Positions 17,646 to 26,723 of a stretch of 64,000 nt of DNA are shown here, in pieces. Below the pieces are notes generated by a model. It searched no databases and was not told the origin of the DNA. It saw nothing but the letters and a program-made list of their open reading frames with translations. The position numbers were made by a program, and so were the translations under genes. This DNA comes from Zoogloea dura (GTDB taxonomy: Bacteria > Pseudomonadota > Gammaproteobacteria > Burkholderiales > Rhodocyclaceae), in NCBI RefSeq assembly GCF_012927165.1, contig NZ_JABBGA010000005.1, forward strand, positions 246,024 to 310,023, written 5' to 3'. How positions within the stretch are numbered: the first letter of the stretch is position 1; each line of letters begins with the position of its first letter.

Positions 17646-18860
17646 TCAGCGGTTCTCGAGGAGCCGGCGTGCCACCCGGGCGCCCCAGCCGACAAAGCGG
17701 CGCAGACGCGGCGGGAGGGCGTTGACGTAGGCATTCGGCGGCGTCGACAGGCGGCGCTGGATGCTGTCCGGCAGGGTCCCCACGTAGTGGCGCGAGGTCT
17801 CCGCCGGGGCGGTGTACAGGCGCTCGATGCCGCTCAGGTCGGGGCTCTGCCCCTTCAGCACGCGTTCGACGGCGTCACGGAACTGGTCGGTCTCGACGCT
17901 CAGCGGCCGGTCGGCCATGAAGCGGGTGCCGGCCTGGCTCATGGCGCTGCGGGTGGCGGGCTGGTTGAGCAGGCGCAGGATGCTCTCGGCGATGCACTCC
18001 GGCGTCTGGTTGGCCAGGCTCACGGCTTCCGGCGGGAAGTCGTAGAGGGTGTTCTCGCGCCACATCTCCACCACCGGCAGGCCGGCGGCCATCATCTCGA
18101 AGGGCACCCGGGACGGGTTGGAGCTGCTCAGGCACAGGCCCACCGCGCTGCGGTTGTAGAGCGCATTGCAGTCCTGCAGGTTGAGCAGGCCGAGGTGCTC
18201 GTGGTCGAACCAGATGTTGCCCTTGTCGCGCGCCGGGGAGCCGTACAGGTAGGTCTTCACCTCCGGCATGCGGTGCTTGACGATGCCCAGCGCCTCCAGG
18301 CCCAGCCGGCTGCAGCGGCGCGGCTTGTCGGGCTGGTGGATGAAGCACACGGCGAGCTCCTTGCGTACTTCGGGCAGGGGCCGGTAGATGTCCAGGTTGG
18401 CGCCAAAGTCGAAGTGATAGGCGGCCACCCCGAAGCGCGCGGCCAGCTCGTGGCGCAGCCAGCGCCCGATGGTCACCGGGGTCAGCCCGTAGCGGTAGGA
18501 GTTCTCCGCCATCAGGTAGGCGTCGCCCATGGGATTGAAGCAGGCCTCGTAGTCCTGCACGAAGTACAGCTTGCGGCAGGGGAAGGCCAGGTCGCGGACG
18601 ATGGCGGCGGAGTACCAGATGGTGGCCACCACGGCGTCGGCGGGCTGGATTGTGTCCCAGCCGAAGCTGACCCGCTCGAAGCGGTAGCCGAAGATCTGCT
18701 CGATGAGCTGCCGGCCCTTGTCCGGGTCGGCGTGGCTGCCTTCAAGGTAGAGGTGACAGTGGTGTCCGTGACGCTCGAGGGCGAGGGCATGTTCGAGCAT
18801 CGTGCGATGCCCGCCCGAGCCTTCGATCAGTCTCGGGATCAGCCAGGCGATAGTGGCCAT
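17646..18860 (-). CDS. GT4-type glycosyltransferase, WsaF/rhamnosyltransferase-like
   Basis: This 404-residue GT-B protein has N-terminal WLIPRLIEGSGGHRTML and the middle stretch YFVQDYEACFNPMGD. Its C-terminal donor loop SNPSRVPFEMMAAGLPVVEM contains the Glu used by group 1 enzymes. The pattern resembles WsaF, a beta-1,2-rhamnosyltransferase of an S-layer glycan, but the sugar cannot be deduced. It is the first gene of the minus-strand run down to 13445 and is followed after 11 bases by the HAD gene. Its promoter should lie in 18861-18973. Confidence 0.82.
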   Translation of the reverse strand: MATIAWLIPRLIEGSGGHRTMLEHALALERHGHHCHLYLEGSHADPDKGRQLIEQIFGYRFERVSFGWDTIQPADAVVATIWYSAAIVRDLAFPCRKLYFVQDYEACFNPMGDAYLMAENSYRYGLTPVTIGRWLRHELAARFGVAAYHFDFGANLDIYRPLPEVRKELAVCFIHQPDKPRRCSRLGLEALGIVKHRMPEVKTYLYGSPARDKGNIWFDHEHLGLLNLQDCNALYNRSAVGLCLSSSNPSRVPFEMMAAGLPVVEMWRENTLYDFPPEAVSLANQTPECIAESILRLLNQPATRSAMSQAGTRFMADRPLSVETDQFRDAVERVLKGQSPDLSGIERLYTAPAETSRHYVGTLPDSIQRRLSTPPNAYVNALPPRLRRFVGWGARVARRLLENR

Positions 18861-18973
18861 GAGGGTGTGCGGTGGTGCGTAGCGTAATTATTCGAGGCGA
18901 CCGGAGCGGGAAATGCCCCTCCCCGGTGCGCATAGCCCGCAATTATCGCATGCCCCCCATGGCGGGGGCAGCC

Positions 18974-20575
18974 CTAGTCCCTGCTGAAGCGGACCAGCTG
19001 GAGGGAACTGATGGCCGCAAAGCCGAGGTAGGCTGCGGTTTCGACGCTCTGGACGACAGATGTGTAAGGAATTCCTGCAAGCCGTATCTCGGTGAGGGTG
19101 CCCAGGCCGGCGCCAGATGGGTCGAAGGCCATGGTGAAGTCGCCCTCGAGGCCGAGCCCCCAGGTCGCCAGGAGGCCTGCAGAGAAGACGGACAGCAGGC
19201 ACGCCTTGAGCAGGCTGTGGCTGCTGGTGGCGAGAATGACCACCGCGGGGAACAGGAAGATCGCCAGGCCGAAGGTGTGGGCGAAGGAGGCCTGGAAGCA
19301 GGCCACGATGATCCCGATGCCGAGGGCCCCGAGCGCCAATGGCGCTTCTGCATGGCGAACCCGCTCCGGCATCAGGTGGATCAGTATGAGCGTGGCGATC
19401 ATGGCATAGCCGATGGGCCGGTTGATGCTGATGGCGCCGCCGAACAGGGACCACCACTCCGACCAGGCCAGGCGCCCTGTCTGCGGGTTGGCGTCGAGGG
19501 CTGCGTAGAATCCCGGTGCCAGGGAGTACGCTGCATAGGCGAGGCCACAGCCGGCCGCTAGGGCAAGCATGAAGGCGAGGTGCCGCCCGGCCGCCCGCCG
19601 GTCCGCAAGGGCGATGCCCAGCAGCCCGATCGGCGGCAGGGCCAGGAGGTGCTGGGGTTTGGCGAAACAGAGGCCGGCCAGCAGCAGGGCGAAGGCCGAT
19701 GGCCAGGCCTTGCGCACATGGAGCTGGTAGAGTCCGCCCATGAGCAGGGTGACGACGATCAGATCGATCTGCCCCAGGAAGACCGTGTAGTAGAGCCCGA
19801 GCGGGTTGAGCAGGATGAAGTAGAACAGGGGGCGCCCCTGCAGCAAAGGCAGGCGCAGGGTCTGGACGATGGTCGTCATGAGTCCGACCAGAACCAGGTA
19901 GGTGACGAACAGCAGCCATTGGAGCAGGCCATGTCGAGGCGCCGGGCCAAGGCCCAGCGAATCCAGGGCGCCCTGGGCTTCAGAGAGGACTGCGAGCAGG
20001 AAGTAGGCCGGTGGGTTGTAGGGAAAGATCGGCAAGGCACCGGCCTGCCCCTGGAGGGCGCTGACCGTATAGAAGTTGACGCCCTCGCGGATGCCTTCGA
20101 TCACCTGGCCGAGGGGCAGCATGTCGATGATGCCCGGCTTGCCGAGCACCCACAGGCTCATGCCGAAGAAGAGGGCACCCTCCAGAGGGTGGATGCGCCG
20201 GATGCGCCCGAGGAGCATCTCGCAGCCCTTGCGTAGCGGAGCGACGCGGCGGATGGCGATCAGGCTGCCCGCGAAGAGGGCCAGCCAGGCCAGCGTCCTG
20301 ACATAGGGTTTGGGGCCGCCCCGGCTCTTCTCGCTGCGGACGTGGATGTCGCCATAGGCACGCTGGAAGATCCGGGTGCTGACCTCGACCTTCGGGGCTG
20401 CGGCGGGTTTGCTGATGTAGTCGGTGCGGACGAGGTGGGCGCCACCCAGGTGGATGGCGGCGGTGCCGCCAAGGTACAGGAGCAGGCTCAGGGCAAAGGC
20501 GAACAGCAGCGCGGCGGCCTTGCCCAGCGGCCGGGGCGATGCCGCCACGGTGGAGGCGGGGCGGGGCGTGCTCAT
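18974..20575 (-). CDS. Polytopic membrane protein, possible GT87/GT-C-like glycosyltransferase
   Basis: The start ATG at 20575 overlaps the stop of the FAD-protein gene (ATGA). The 533-residue protein has about ten transmembrane segments. A soluble loop after the first one contains the charged stretch RIFQRAYGDIHVRSEKSRGG, and short motifs such as FPYNPPAYF and NPLGLYYTVFLGQIDL are reminiscent of GT87/DUF2029 mannosyltransferase-like proteins. It is the last gene of a four-gene overlapping operon that also encodes a GT2 and a UPF0104-like protein. It may use a polyprenyl-phosphate sugar as donor. Function is inferred from layout and context only. Confidence 0.65.
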   Translation of the reverse strand: MSTPRPASTVAASPRPLGKAAALLFAFALSLLLYLGGTAAIHLGGAHLVRTDYISKPAAAPKVEVSTRIFQRAYGDIHVRSEKSRGGPKPYVRTLAWLALFAGSLIAIRRVAPLRKGCEMLLGRIRRIHPLEGALFFGMSLWVLGKPGIIDMLPLGQVIEGIREGVNFYTVSALQGQAGALPIFPYNPPAYFLLAVLSEAQGALDSLGLGPAPRHGLLQWLLFVTYLVLVGLMTTIVQTLRLPLLQGRPLFYFILLNPLGLYYTVFLGQIDLIVVTLLMGGLYQLHVRKAWPSAFALLLAGLCFAKPQHLLALPPIGLLGIALADRRAAGRHLAFMLALAAGCGLAYAAYSLAPGFYAALDANPQTGRLAWSEWWSLFGGAISINRPIGYAMIATLILIHLMPERVRHAEAPLALGALGIGIIVACFQASFAHTFGLAIFLFPAVVILATSSHSLLKACLLSVFSAGLLATWGLGLEGDFTMAFDPSGAGLGTLTEIRLAGIPYTSVVQSVETAAYLGFAAISSLQLVRFSRD

Positions 20576-21897
20576 CGCGTGGACATGGCTGCGGCCAGCT
20601 GGCGGCCGATGCGCCGGCCTTCGCGGATGGCATAGTTGGTGCCACGGTCCTCGGGGTAGATCTGGGCCATCGAGCACAGGTGGAGCCCCTCGACAGGCCC
20701 GTCTTCCGGGGGGATCAGCCGGCTGTAGTGGCGTGCCACGACCGGCTGCGACCAGCGGGCGCGCCACAGGTGACGGGCCTGGATCCACGACCGTTCAAGG
20801 GCCGGGAACATGGTCTTGAGGAAGGGCAGGGCGTAGTCGAGGAAGGCGTCCGCATCCATGGCGTAGAGCGGGTCGGTGTGGGGCAGGTACTTGGACAGGT
20901 ACACGATGTGCCGGCCGCCGTAGGTTTCAGGGCGTTCGAAGTTGGTGTGTTCGATCACGCCTACAAAGGGGAAGCTGGGGTCGTTGACGTTGAGCCAGTA
21001 GGTCTTCGACAGCGGCCGGTCGAGCTCCAGCACCAGGCAGACGTTGCCGATGTACTGGATCTGCTCGAGGCTGCGCAGGTAGTCCGGGCTGGCCCAGCCC
21101 CGCAGCATGTCGGCCAGCAGCGGCAGTGCGGTGGTGCCGATCACCCTTTCGGACTGCACCACCCCGCCGGGGGTGGTGGTATGCCAGATGCCGTTCTGGT
21201 GGGCGATGGACGTGACGGGCGCATTCAGCTCGATGCGGCCGCCCAGTTCGCGGATGCGCCGGGCCAGTGCCTCGGCCAGCGCCACGAAGCCGCCCTTGAA
21301 GTAGGCGAGGCGCTCCTCGCCGCCCTTGCCCCGGCTGCCGCCACGCAGTTTGAGCTTGTTCCAGAACCAGACCGCCGAAATGTCCTCTGCGTAGGGGCCG
21401 AACTTGCCCTTCAGGAGGGGTTCCCAGACGACCTTGTAGACCTTGGCACCCCCCAGCTCACGCAGCCATTCGTGGGCGGTCTTGTTCTCGAGGGACATCC
21501 AGTCCTTGACCCGGCGGGCGCGCAGGGCCAGCAGGCCGAGGCGGATCCGGTCGGTGAAGCCGAGGGGCGTGAAATTGAGGAGGTCCCAGGGCGTCGACAG
21601 CTTGAAGAAGTTGTTGGCGTAGTACACCCCGGTGTTGGTGGGATTGATCTCCACCCGGTCGCCGAGGCCGAGTTCCTCGATGAGTTGCATCACCTCGAGG
21701 TCGTTGGTGAACCAGTGGTGATAGAAGCGGTCGAGCTTTTCTCCGGCCACGTCGAAGGCCGCGGCAAGGCCGCCGATCTCGTTCTCGGCCTCGAGGACGG
21801 TGACCTGGATGCCCTGAGAGGCCAGTTCGTAGGCAGCCGTCAGGCCGGTGAAGCCACCACCGACAATGGTGGTCCGGGTGGTATGGGAGAGCGTCAT
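20572..21897 (-). CDS. FAD/NAD(P)-binding amine-oxidase-like oxidoreductase of the glycan locus
   Basis: This 441-residue protein begins with an FAD-binding beta-alpha-beta unit (TTIVGGGFTGLTAAYEL, then VLEAENEIGG). The family is that of protoporphyrinogen oxidase, phytoene desaturase and UDP-galactopyranose mutase. The middle region (WEPLLKGKFGPYAEDISAVWFW) and the C-terminal glycine-rich segment (GTNYAIREGRRIG) agree with that family. The gene is coupled to a GT2 and a UPF0104 protein upstream and a polytopic protein downstream, with a two-base gap and a four-base overlap. Possible roles are sugar ring or redox modification, or polyprenyl-chain modification; none is demonstrated. Confidence 0.75.
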   Translation of the reverse strand: MTLSHTTRTTIVGGGFTGLTAAYELASQGIQVTVLEAENEIGGLAAAFDVAGEKLDRFYHHWFTNDLEVMQLIEELGLGDRVEINPTNTGVYYANNFFKLSTPWDLLNFTPLGFTDRIRLGLLALRARRVKDWMSLENKTAHEWLRELGGAKVYKVVWEPLLKGKFGPYAEDISAVWFWNKLKLRGGSRGKGGEERLAYFKGGFVALAEALARRIRELGGRIELNAPVTSIAHQNGIWHTTTPGGVVQSERVIGTTALPLLADMLRGWASPDYLRSLEQIQYIGNVCLVLELDRPLSKTYWLNVNDPSFPFVGVIEHTNFERPETYGGRHIVYLSKYLPHTDPLYAMDADAFLDYALPFLKTMFPALERSWIQARHLWRARWSQPVVARHYSRLIPPEDGPVEGLHLCSMAQIYPEDRGTNYAIREGRRIGRQLAAAMSTR

Positions 21898-21899
21898 GG

Positions 21900-22886
21900 T
21901 CAGCAGGTTTCGGCTTCGGGGGATGGCCGGGTCGGATTCAGGATCAGGTAGATGCCGCCCGCCAGGGTGGCCGGCAGCCAGAGCAGGATGTGCACCAGCA
22001 GGGCGTAGGCGGTGGCCGCAGCGGCCGGGTTGCCAAGTTCGGTCATGGCCCGGGCGGTGAAGTAGTCGAAGGTGCCGATGTAGCCGGGCGTGCTGGGGAT
22101 GAGCGTCGCCAGGGTGCCCACCGGCAGGGCCAGCCAGCCGCCAAGAGGGGCGGACAGGGCGGGCAGGGCCAGGCCCGCACACCAGAAGACACAGCCTTCG
22201 GCCAGCCAGGCCAGAAAGGACCAGGCGATCAACCGGGGCATGGTGTGGCCTGCCGAGAAATGCTCCAGCGTAGTCAGCGCCTTGTCGATCTCGGCCTGGA
22301 TCTTCTGCCCCGGCCCGGGGGCCACCCGGGTGAGCGCCCGCGCCAGGGCGCGCGCCGGGGCGGCGAACAGCCGGGGGGACAGCAGCAGCCCGAGGATGCC
22401 GGCCGCCGCCGCGATCGGCACGGCGCTGCCGACACCAGCCAGCCGGGTGAGGTCGGTGCCGAAGCACGCCAGGGCTCCACCCAGGAAGAGCAGCACCATC
22501 AGCAGGTCCAGCAGGCGTTCGGCGAAGAGGGTGACGATGGCTGTGCTGGCGCCGATTCCCAGCCGCCGGTTGAAGCCGAAGGCCCGGACAAGGTCGCCAG
22601 CCCGGAAGGGCAGCACGTTGTTGGCCGCCACGCTGGCCATCAACGGGCCAGCACAGTGATGCCAGCCCAGGCTCGGGTTGTCCCGCTGCAGCATCAGGAG
22701 CCAGCGCTCGATCCGGCAGGCGTAGCCAACGAAGAAAGCGACCAGGGCGACTCCGATCCAGACGGGGTCGGCGGCGGCAAAAGCCGTTTTCAGGTCGGCC
22801 AGGCTGATCTGGCGTACGACCAGCCACAGGAAGAAGACCGCCAGCCCCACGCCCAGCATCAGCTTGAACAGCTTGCCGGCGCTCAT
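21900..22886 (-). CDS. UPF0104 / LPG-synthase-TM-like membrane protein (AglD-like)
   Basis: This 328-residue protein has about eight hydrophobic segments. The hallmark NNVLPFRAGDLVRAFG (about 92-107) and PSTPGYIGTFDYF (about 265-277) are the conserved loops of the lysylphosphatidylglycerol synthase TM / UPF0104 family. The family is suspected to move or handle lipid-linked intermediates. The soluble lysyl-transferase domain of MprF is absent. It overlaps the GT2 gene by four bases, and this pairing is common for polyprenyl-phosphate sugar systems. Confidence 0.85.
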   Translation of the reverse strand: MSAGKLFKLMLGVGLAVFFLWLVVRQISLADLKTAFAAADPVWIGVALVAFFVGYACRIERWLLMLQRDNPSLGWHHCAGPLMASVAANNVLPFRAGDLVRAFGFNRRLGIGASTAIVTLFAERLLDLLMVLLFLGGALACFGTDLTRLAGVGSAVPIAAAAGILGLLLSPRLFAAPARALARALTRVAPGPGQKIQAEIDKALTTLEHFSAGHTMPRLIAWSFLAWLAEGCVFWCAGLALPALSAPLGGWLALPVGTLATLIPSTPGYIGTFDYFTARAMTELGNPAAAATAYALLVHILLWLPATLAGGIYLILNPTRPSPEAETC

Positions 22887-23932
22887 CGGTTATGCACCAC
22901 GGGGCTGCGGGAGGTGGCGGGCCCCTCTTCACGGAAGCCGATGTATTCATTGACCACGTAGAGCGGGCGCCCCTTGATCTCGTTGTAGATGCGACCCACG
23001 TATTCGCCGAGGATGCCCACGCTGATGAGCTGGACGCCACCGATGAACAGCACGGCGATCATCAGCGCCGTCCAGCCCTCCACCCAGATGTCGGTGAACA
23101 GCCTCAGGATGAGGGCATACAGGATGCCGGCCAGGGCAATGGACGCGCAGGTCATGCCCATCGCCACGGAGAGCTGCAGCGGCTTGCTCGAGAAGGACAG
23201 GATGCCGTCGGTGGCGAAGCGGATCATCTTGCGCAGGGGGTACTTGCTCTCGCCGGCAAAGCGTTCGGCCCGCCGATAGGGCAGGGCGATCTGGTTGAAA
23301 CCGACCCAGCTGACCATGCCGCGCACGAAGCGGTCGCGTTCGGGCATCGCCTGCAGGGTGGTGACCACCTTGCGGCTCATGAGCCTGAAGTCGCCGGTGT
23401 CGAGCGGGATCGGCACATCCGACAGGCGGTTGAGGAGGCGGTAGAAGCCCCTTGCCGTGGCCAGCTTGAAGCGTGACTCCCCGGGCCTCTCGGTGCGCGT
23501 GCCATACACCACGTCGTAGCCTTCACGCCACTTCCGGACCATCTCGAGAATGACCTCGGGCGGGTCCTGCAGGTCTGCGTCGATCAGCACCACGGCATCG
23601 CCCCGTGCGGCGTCGATGCCCGCAGTCACCGCGATCTGGTGGCCGAAGTTGCGGGCAAAGCAGACGAGCTTGATCTGCGGGTCTTCGGCCGCAAAGCCCT
23701 TGAGCAGCAAGCGGGTGCGGTCGCGGCTGCCGTCGTCCACGAAGATCAGCTCGACGTCCAGATTATGCAGTTCCGCGCAGAAGGCCCGCAGGCGACAGAG
23801 CGTCTCACCGATGACCTCTTCCTCGTTGAAACAGGGGATGACGATGGAGAGAAGGGCGTGGCTGGATGCGCTGTTCCCCTTGGCCGGCGTTGCCATGGAA
23901 AGGGCTTCCGAAGGGGGGCTGGGCATGTTCAT
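22883..23932 (-). CDS. Family 2 polyprenyl-phosphate glycosyltransferase (GtrB/ArnC/DPM1-like)
   Basis: From ATG 23932 this is a 349-residue protein; ATGs at 23926 and 23896 are alternatives. The GT-A domain has LSIVIPCFNEEEVI, LIFVDDGSRD and VVLIDADLQDPPE. RFVRGMVSWVGF and YRRAERFAGESKYPLRKM are typical of the polyprenyl-phosphate glucosyl or mannosyl transferase subgroup. Two transmembrane helices follow near 250-320. It is the first gene of the compact operon running down to 18974 and probably supplies the lipid-linked donor for that unit. It is a distant paralogue of the GT2 at 6200. Confidence 0.88.
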   Translation of the reverse strand: MNMPSPPSEALSMATPAKGNSASSHALLSIVIPCFNEEEVIGETLCRLRAFCAELHNLDVELIFVDDGSRDRTRLLLKGFAAEDPQIKLVCFARNFGHQIAVTAGIDAARGDAVVLIDADLQDPPEVILEMVRKWREGYDVVYGTRTERPGESRFKLATARGFYRLLNRLSDVPIPLDTGDFRLMSRKVVTTLQAMPERDRFVRGMVSWVGFNQIALPYRRAERFAGESKYPLRKMIRFATDGILSFSSKPLQLSVAMGMTCASIALAGILYALILRLFTDIWVEGWTALMIAVLFIGGVQLISVGILGEYVGRIYNEIKGRPLYVVNEYIGFREEGPATSRSPVVHNR

Positions 23933-24082
23933 GATTGCGCGGTTCGTGAGGCGGCCTGCATATTCTGCGGCTATGTCATGCGGGCATGCTAGCGTCCTCT
24001 GCAATATTTGTCTTGCGCTGCAGCAATCCTTCTTCCGCCACCTGGCGTCTGCCTTCCGGATGGTACGTCGAACGGCGATGTC

Positions 24083-25183
24083 TCAATGGGGGGCGTGGGC
24101 TGTTATCCGTGCCTTCATCCGGGCTTGAAGGCACGGTTCAACGCGGGCCGCGACAAGAGCTGCGAGCAGGATTGACAGAGTGGAGGCCCCCAGCGCCATG
24201 AGCGGATAAGTGATCGTGTCTGCCAGGCCAGGATAACGCCCGAACCATTTGCGCTCGAAGATGGCGTGGGACCAGAAGCCCAGGTCGGCATGGACCAGGT
24301 AGAGGGGGTAGCTCATGGCCCCCAGCAGGGCGGCCCCGCGTGCGATCGGGCCTGGTGGCAATGCAGAGGCCCTGGCGGCAACAAGAACAATGCAGGCGAT
24401 GGCTGGAGCGGCAAGGAGGATGCCGAGAGGCGGGAAGAGTACCTGGTAGCTGCCGCCCAGCCATTCGTCGATGTGCTGGATGTGTTTGGACATCAGGCTG
24501 AAGGCCAGCAGTAGCGCCGGGGTGGCGAAGCGGGGTGGCTGGCCGGCGTGGATGCGGTAGAGGATCATGCCGGCGCAGAAATGGCCGGCGTATTCAGTGA
24601 TCAGTACCTCGGCCAGCAGCGGTTCACGGTGGAGGTACTGGGTTGCAAACGAGATGAGCAGCCAGCTCCAGAGGATCAGATCGCCATGGCGCTTCCACCA
24701 ACCGACGGCGAGGAGCAGGGTCACCAGCCCATAGAACTGGACCTCGATGGCCAGGGTCCAGTAAACCGATGACAGGGGTTCCACTCCGAAGGCGCGGGGA
24801 AAATAGGTCAGGCTGGCCAGCCAGCGGGGCAGGATTTCCGCCGCCGATATGCCCGGCAGTGTAATCGCCATGCTGGCCGTGATTGCAGAGCAGACCAGGA
24901 AAGCGGGGAACAGGCGGGTCGCCCGGGCCGAGAGAAAGGCACCGGGGCCCCGGTTCTCGGAGGTCAGGGTGATCACGAAGCCGCTGATCACGAAAAACAG
25001 GTCCACTCCCAGATCACCCCAGTGAGCCAGGGGGAGGAAGAGGGTTTTCGGCCAGAAGCCTTGCAGGGGTCCGATGAAGGTGTAGTGGTAAAGCAGCACC
25101 GAGGCGGCTGCGAAGAAGCGCAGCAGGTCGAGACTGTCCAGGCGCTTCGCCGTGCCTACTGGCGTGAGGGAGAGAGCCTTCAT
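24083..25183 (-). CDS. Acyltransferase 3 family membrane protein (O-acetylase-like)
   Basis: From ATG 25183 (MKALSL), just past the end of the upstream gene, this is a 366-residue protein with about ten transmembrane helices. The N-terminal RLDSLDLLRFFAAASVLLYHY and GVDLFFVISGF are the acyltransferase 3 (OafA/NodX-type) signatures, including the conserved catalytic-region His in LLYHY. Such enzymes O-acetylate or otherwise acylate surface glycans from the cytoplasmic side. A longer frame to 25222 exists but overlaps the coding end of the neighbour. Confidence 0.88.
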   Translation of the reverse strand: MKALSLTPVGTAKRLDSLDLLRFFAAASVLLYHYTFIGPLQGFWPKTLFLPLAHWGDLGVDLFFVISGFVITLTSENRGPGAFLSARATRLFPAFLVCSAITASMAITLPGISAAEILPRWLASLTYFPRAFGVEPLSSVYWTLAIEVQFYGLVTLLLAVGWWKRHGDLILWSWLLISFATQYLHREPLLAEVLITEYAGHFCAGMILYRIHAGQPPRFATPALLLAFSLMSKHIQHIDEWLGGSYQVLFPPLGILLAAPAIACIVLVAARASALPPGPIARGAALLGAMSYPLYLVHADLGFWSHAIFERKWFGRYPGLADTITYPLMALGASTLSILLAALVAARVEPCLQARMKARITAHAPH

Positions 25184-25193
25184 CGCACCGTGC

Positions 25194-26495
25194 TCAGCGG
25201 CCGTCAACGATGCGTGCAACAAGCCCTCGCAAGCGGTTCCACGGGGTATGCCGGAGATGGGTGATTTCCTTGTCGCGTTCGCCGATCAGGCTGTCCCGGC
25301 TTTCAATTGCCTGTTCCATCGCAGTCATCGCCGCGTAGCGCTCTTCGAGCAGCCGTGCCTGGGCGGCGATGGCTTCGTCGCGGTGGGCGATCTCCTGCCC
25401 CATGTGGGCGATGGTGTCGGCCCTTTCCTCGATCAGGCGGGCCTGGGCGGCGATGCTGGCGTCGCGCTGGGCGATGGTTTCGCTCATGCGCTGGATGGTG
25501 TCCCAGCGTTCCTCGATCAGGGCGGCCTGGGCTTCCAGCGCCTGCTGCTGGTTGGACAGGGTGCGCGCGGACAGGAAGATCCGCGGGTCCAGCCCGCAGT
25601 CGCGGGCCATGCCGGGCAGAAGCCACTGCCCTCCGTCGGGCCGGGTGAAGGCCTGCAGTGCCTCCGGCTGCGGCAGGCGGCGGGCGGCGACCAGGAAGGC
25701 CAGGGTGGCGGCCGGGTGGAGGCTGGCGTTGTGCAGCAGCGCGGTGCAGGCCTGGCGGGCGTCCAGACCTTCCAGGCTGCCGCCCAGGGCCAGGGTCTGG
25801 ATGTAGGCGTTCTCGTGGACATGGCGCCAGACATCGTCTTCCGCCAGGGTGTTGGCGGGATGGACCCGGTATTCGAGCAGGGTCTCACGCAGCCACATGG
25901 GCGGCAGCTGCACGCTGGCCCGCAGGGCCCAGTCCCAGTCGTGGGTGTAGCGCAGGTTGGCAAAGCTGCCGACCCGCTCGAACAGGCTGCGCGGAAACAG
26001 GAAGTTGGAGGTGCTGATGGCCAGGTTGCTGCTGAGCAGCCAGCCCGCCGGCGGCAGCTGGCCGGCCCGCCGGCAGGCCTCCGCATAGTCGTGGGCGCGT
26101 TCATGCTGAGGGGCGGGCAGGCCCTTGCCGTCCATGAAGCCGATGTCGCTGAAGGCCAGGCGCGGCGCGTCTCCCAGGGCATGCACCAAGCGCGCCAGGC
26201 GCTCGGGGTGGTAGCGGTCGTCGGAGTTGAGGATGGCCAGGTAGCGGCCGCGGGCGAGGGTCAGGCCTTCGTTGAGGGTCTGGTGGGCGCCCTGGTTGCC
26301 TGCATGCCGCAGGGCCCGGATGCGTGGGTCGCGCACGCTGTGGATGGCATCCCAGGTGCCGTCCCGGGAGGCGTCGTCGATGACGATCAGCTCCAGGTCG
26401 CCCAGGCTCTGGGCCAGCACGCTCTCGAGGGCTTCGACCACATAGGCCTCGTGGTTGAAGGCAGGGACGACGACGCTGATGGCGGGGGTGTGCAT
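25194..26495 (-). CDS. GT2 glycosyltransferase with C-terminal repeated coiled coil
   Basis: From ATG 26495 the 433-residue protein opens with a GT-A domain (ISVVVPAFNHEAYV, LIVIDDASRDGTW, LAILNSDDRYHPE with the DxD-like metal site). After about residue 320 it becomes a coiled coil built from three 28-residue units beginning QAALIEER, QARLIEER and QARLLEER. It ends with a basic TPWNRLRGLVARI segment. The coiled coil may set oligomeric state or act as a ruler, as proposed for some chain-length controlling transferases. It is 10 bases upstream of the acyltransferase gene. Confidence 0.85.
   Translation of the reverse strand: MHTPAISVVVPAFNHEAYVVEALESVLAQSLGDLELIVIDDASRDGTWDAIHSVRDPRIRALRHAGNQGAHQTLNEGLTLARGRYLAILNSDDRYHPERLARLVHALGDAPRLAFSDIGFMDGKGLPAPQHERAHDYAEACRRAGQLPPAGWLLSSNLAISTSNFLFPRSLFERVGSFANLRYTHDWDWALRASVQLPPMWLRETLLEYRVHPANTLAEDDVWRHVHENAYIQTLALGGSLEGLDARQACTALLHNASLHPAATLAFLVAARRLPQPEALQAFTRPDGGQWLLPGMARDCGLDPRIFLSARTLSNQQQALEAQAALIEERWDTIQRMSETIAQRDASIAAQARLIEERADTIAHMGQEIAHRDEAIAAQARLLEERYAAMTAMEQAIESRDSLIGERDKEITHLRHTPWNRLRGLVARIVDGR
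25278..25529 (-). repeat. Three tandem 84-bp units coding 28-residue coiled-coil repeats
   Basis: Within the GT2 gene the sequence encodes three consecutive 28-residue units (four heptads each) with consensus QArLiEERxdtixxMxqxIaxRDxxIaa. All three are the same length, with no insertions. The codons differ between units, so the repeats are old enough to have diverged at synonymous sites. Confidence 0.8.
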
Positions 26496-26723
26496 GGAGT
26501 CTCGCTGGTGAGCGGCAGTGGCTGGTGGTAGGGTAGGCGCCCCCGATGAGCCGGCGCCCCGGGCTGCCGCGGATGTTTCGGGCTGGAGCACCATCCCGCC
26601 CTGCCGGGCGGATGGAGTTTACCTTCAAAACTGCGTCACTCCGAGCGCTTTGTGCGCTGCACGAAGGCCGGTCGGCCGGATACCCGGCCGGCCCGGCCCG
26701 GGAATGATGGAGATGGATGAATC

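Noticed and set aside
14734..17730. 998-codon open frame on the plus strand
   Set aside because: It is antisense to the methyltransferase and HAD genes. Its Ala/Gly/Glu/Val-rich composition has no recognisable motif, and the minus-strand frames have conserved motifs throughout.
18951..18970. GC-rich hairpin TGCCCCC...GGGGGCA upstream of the WsaF-like gene
   Set aside because: It has a stem but no T-run on either strand, so it is not a convincing terminator. It lies just past the stop of the polytopic gene and may be chance in GC-rich DNA.
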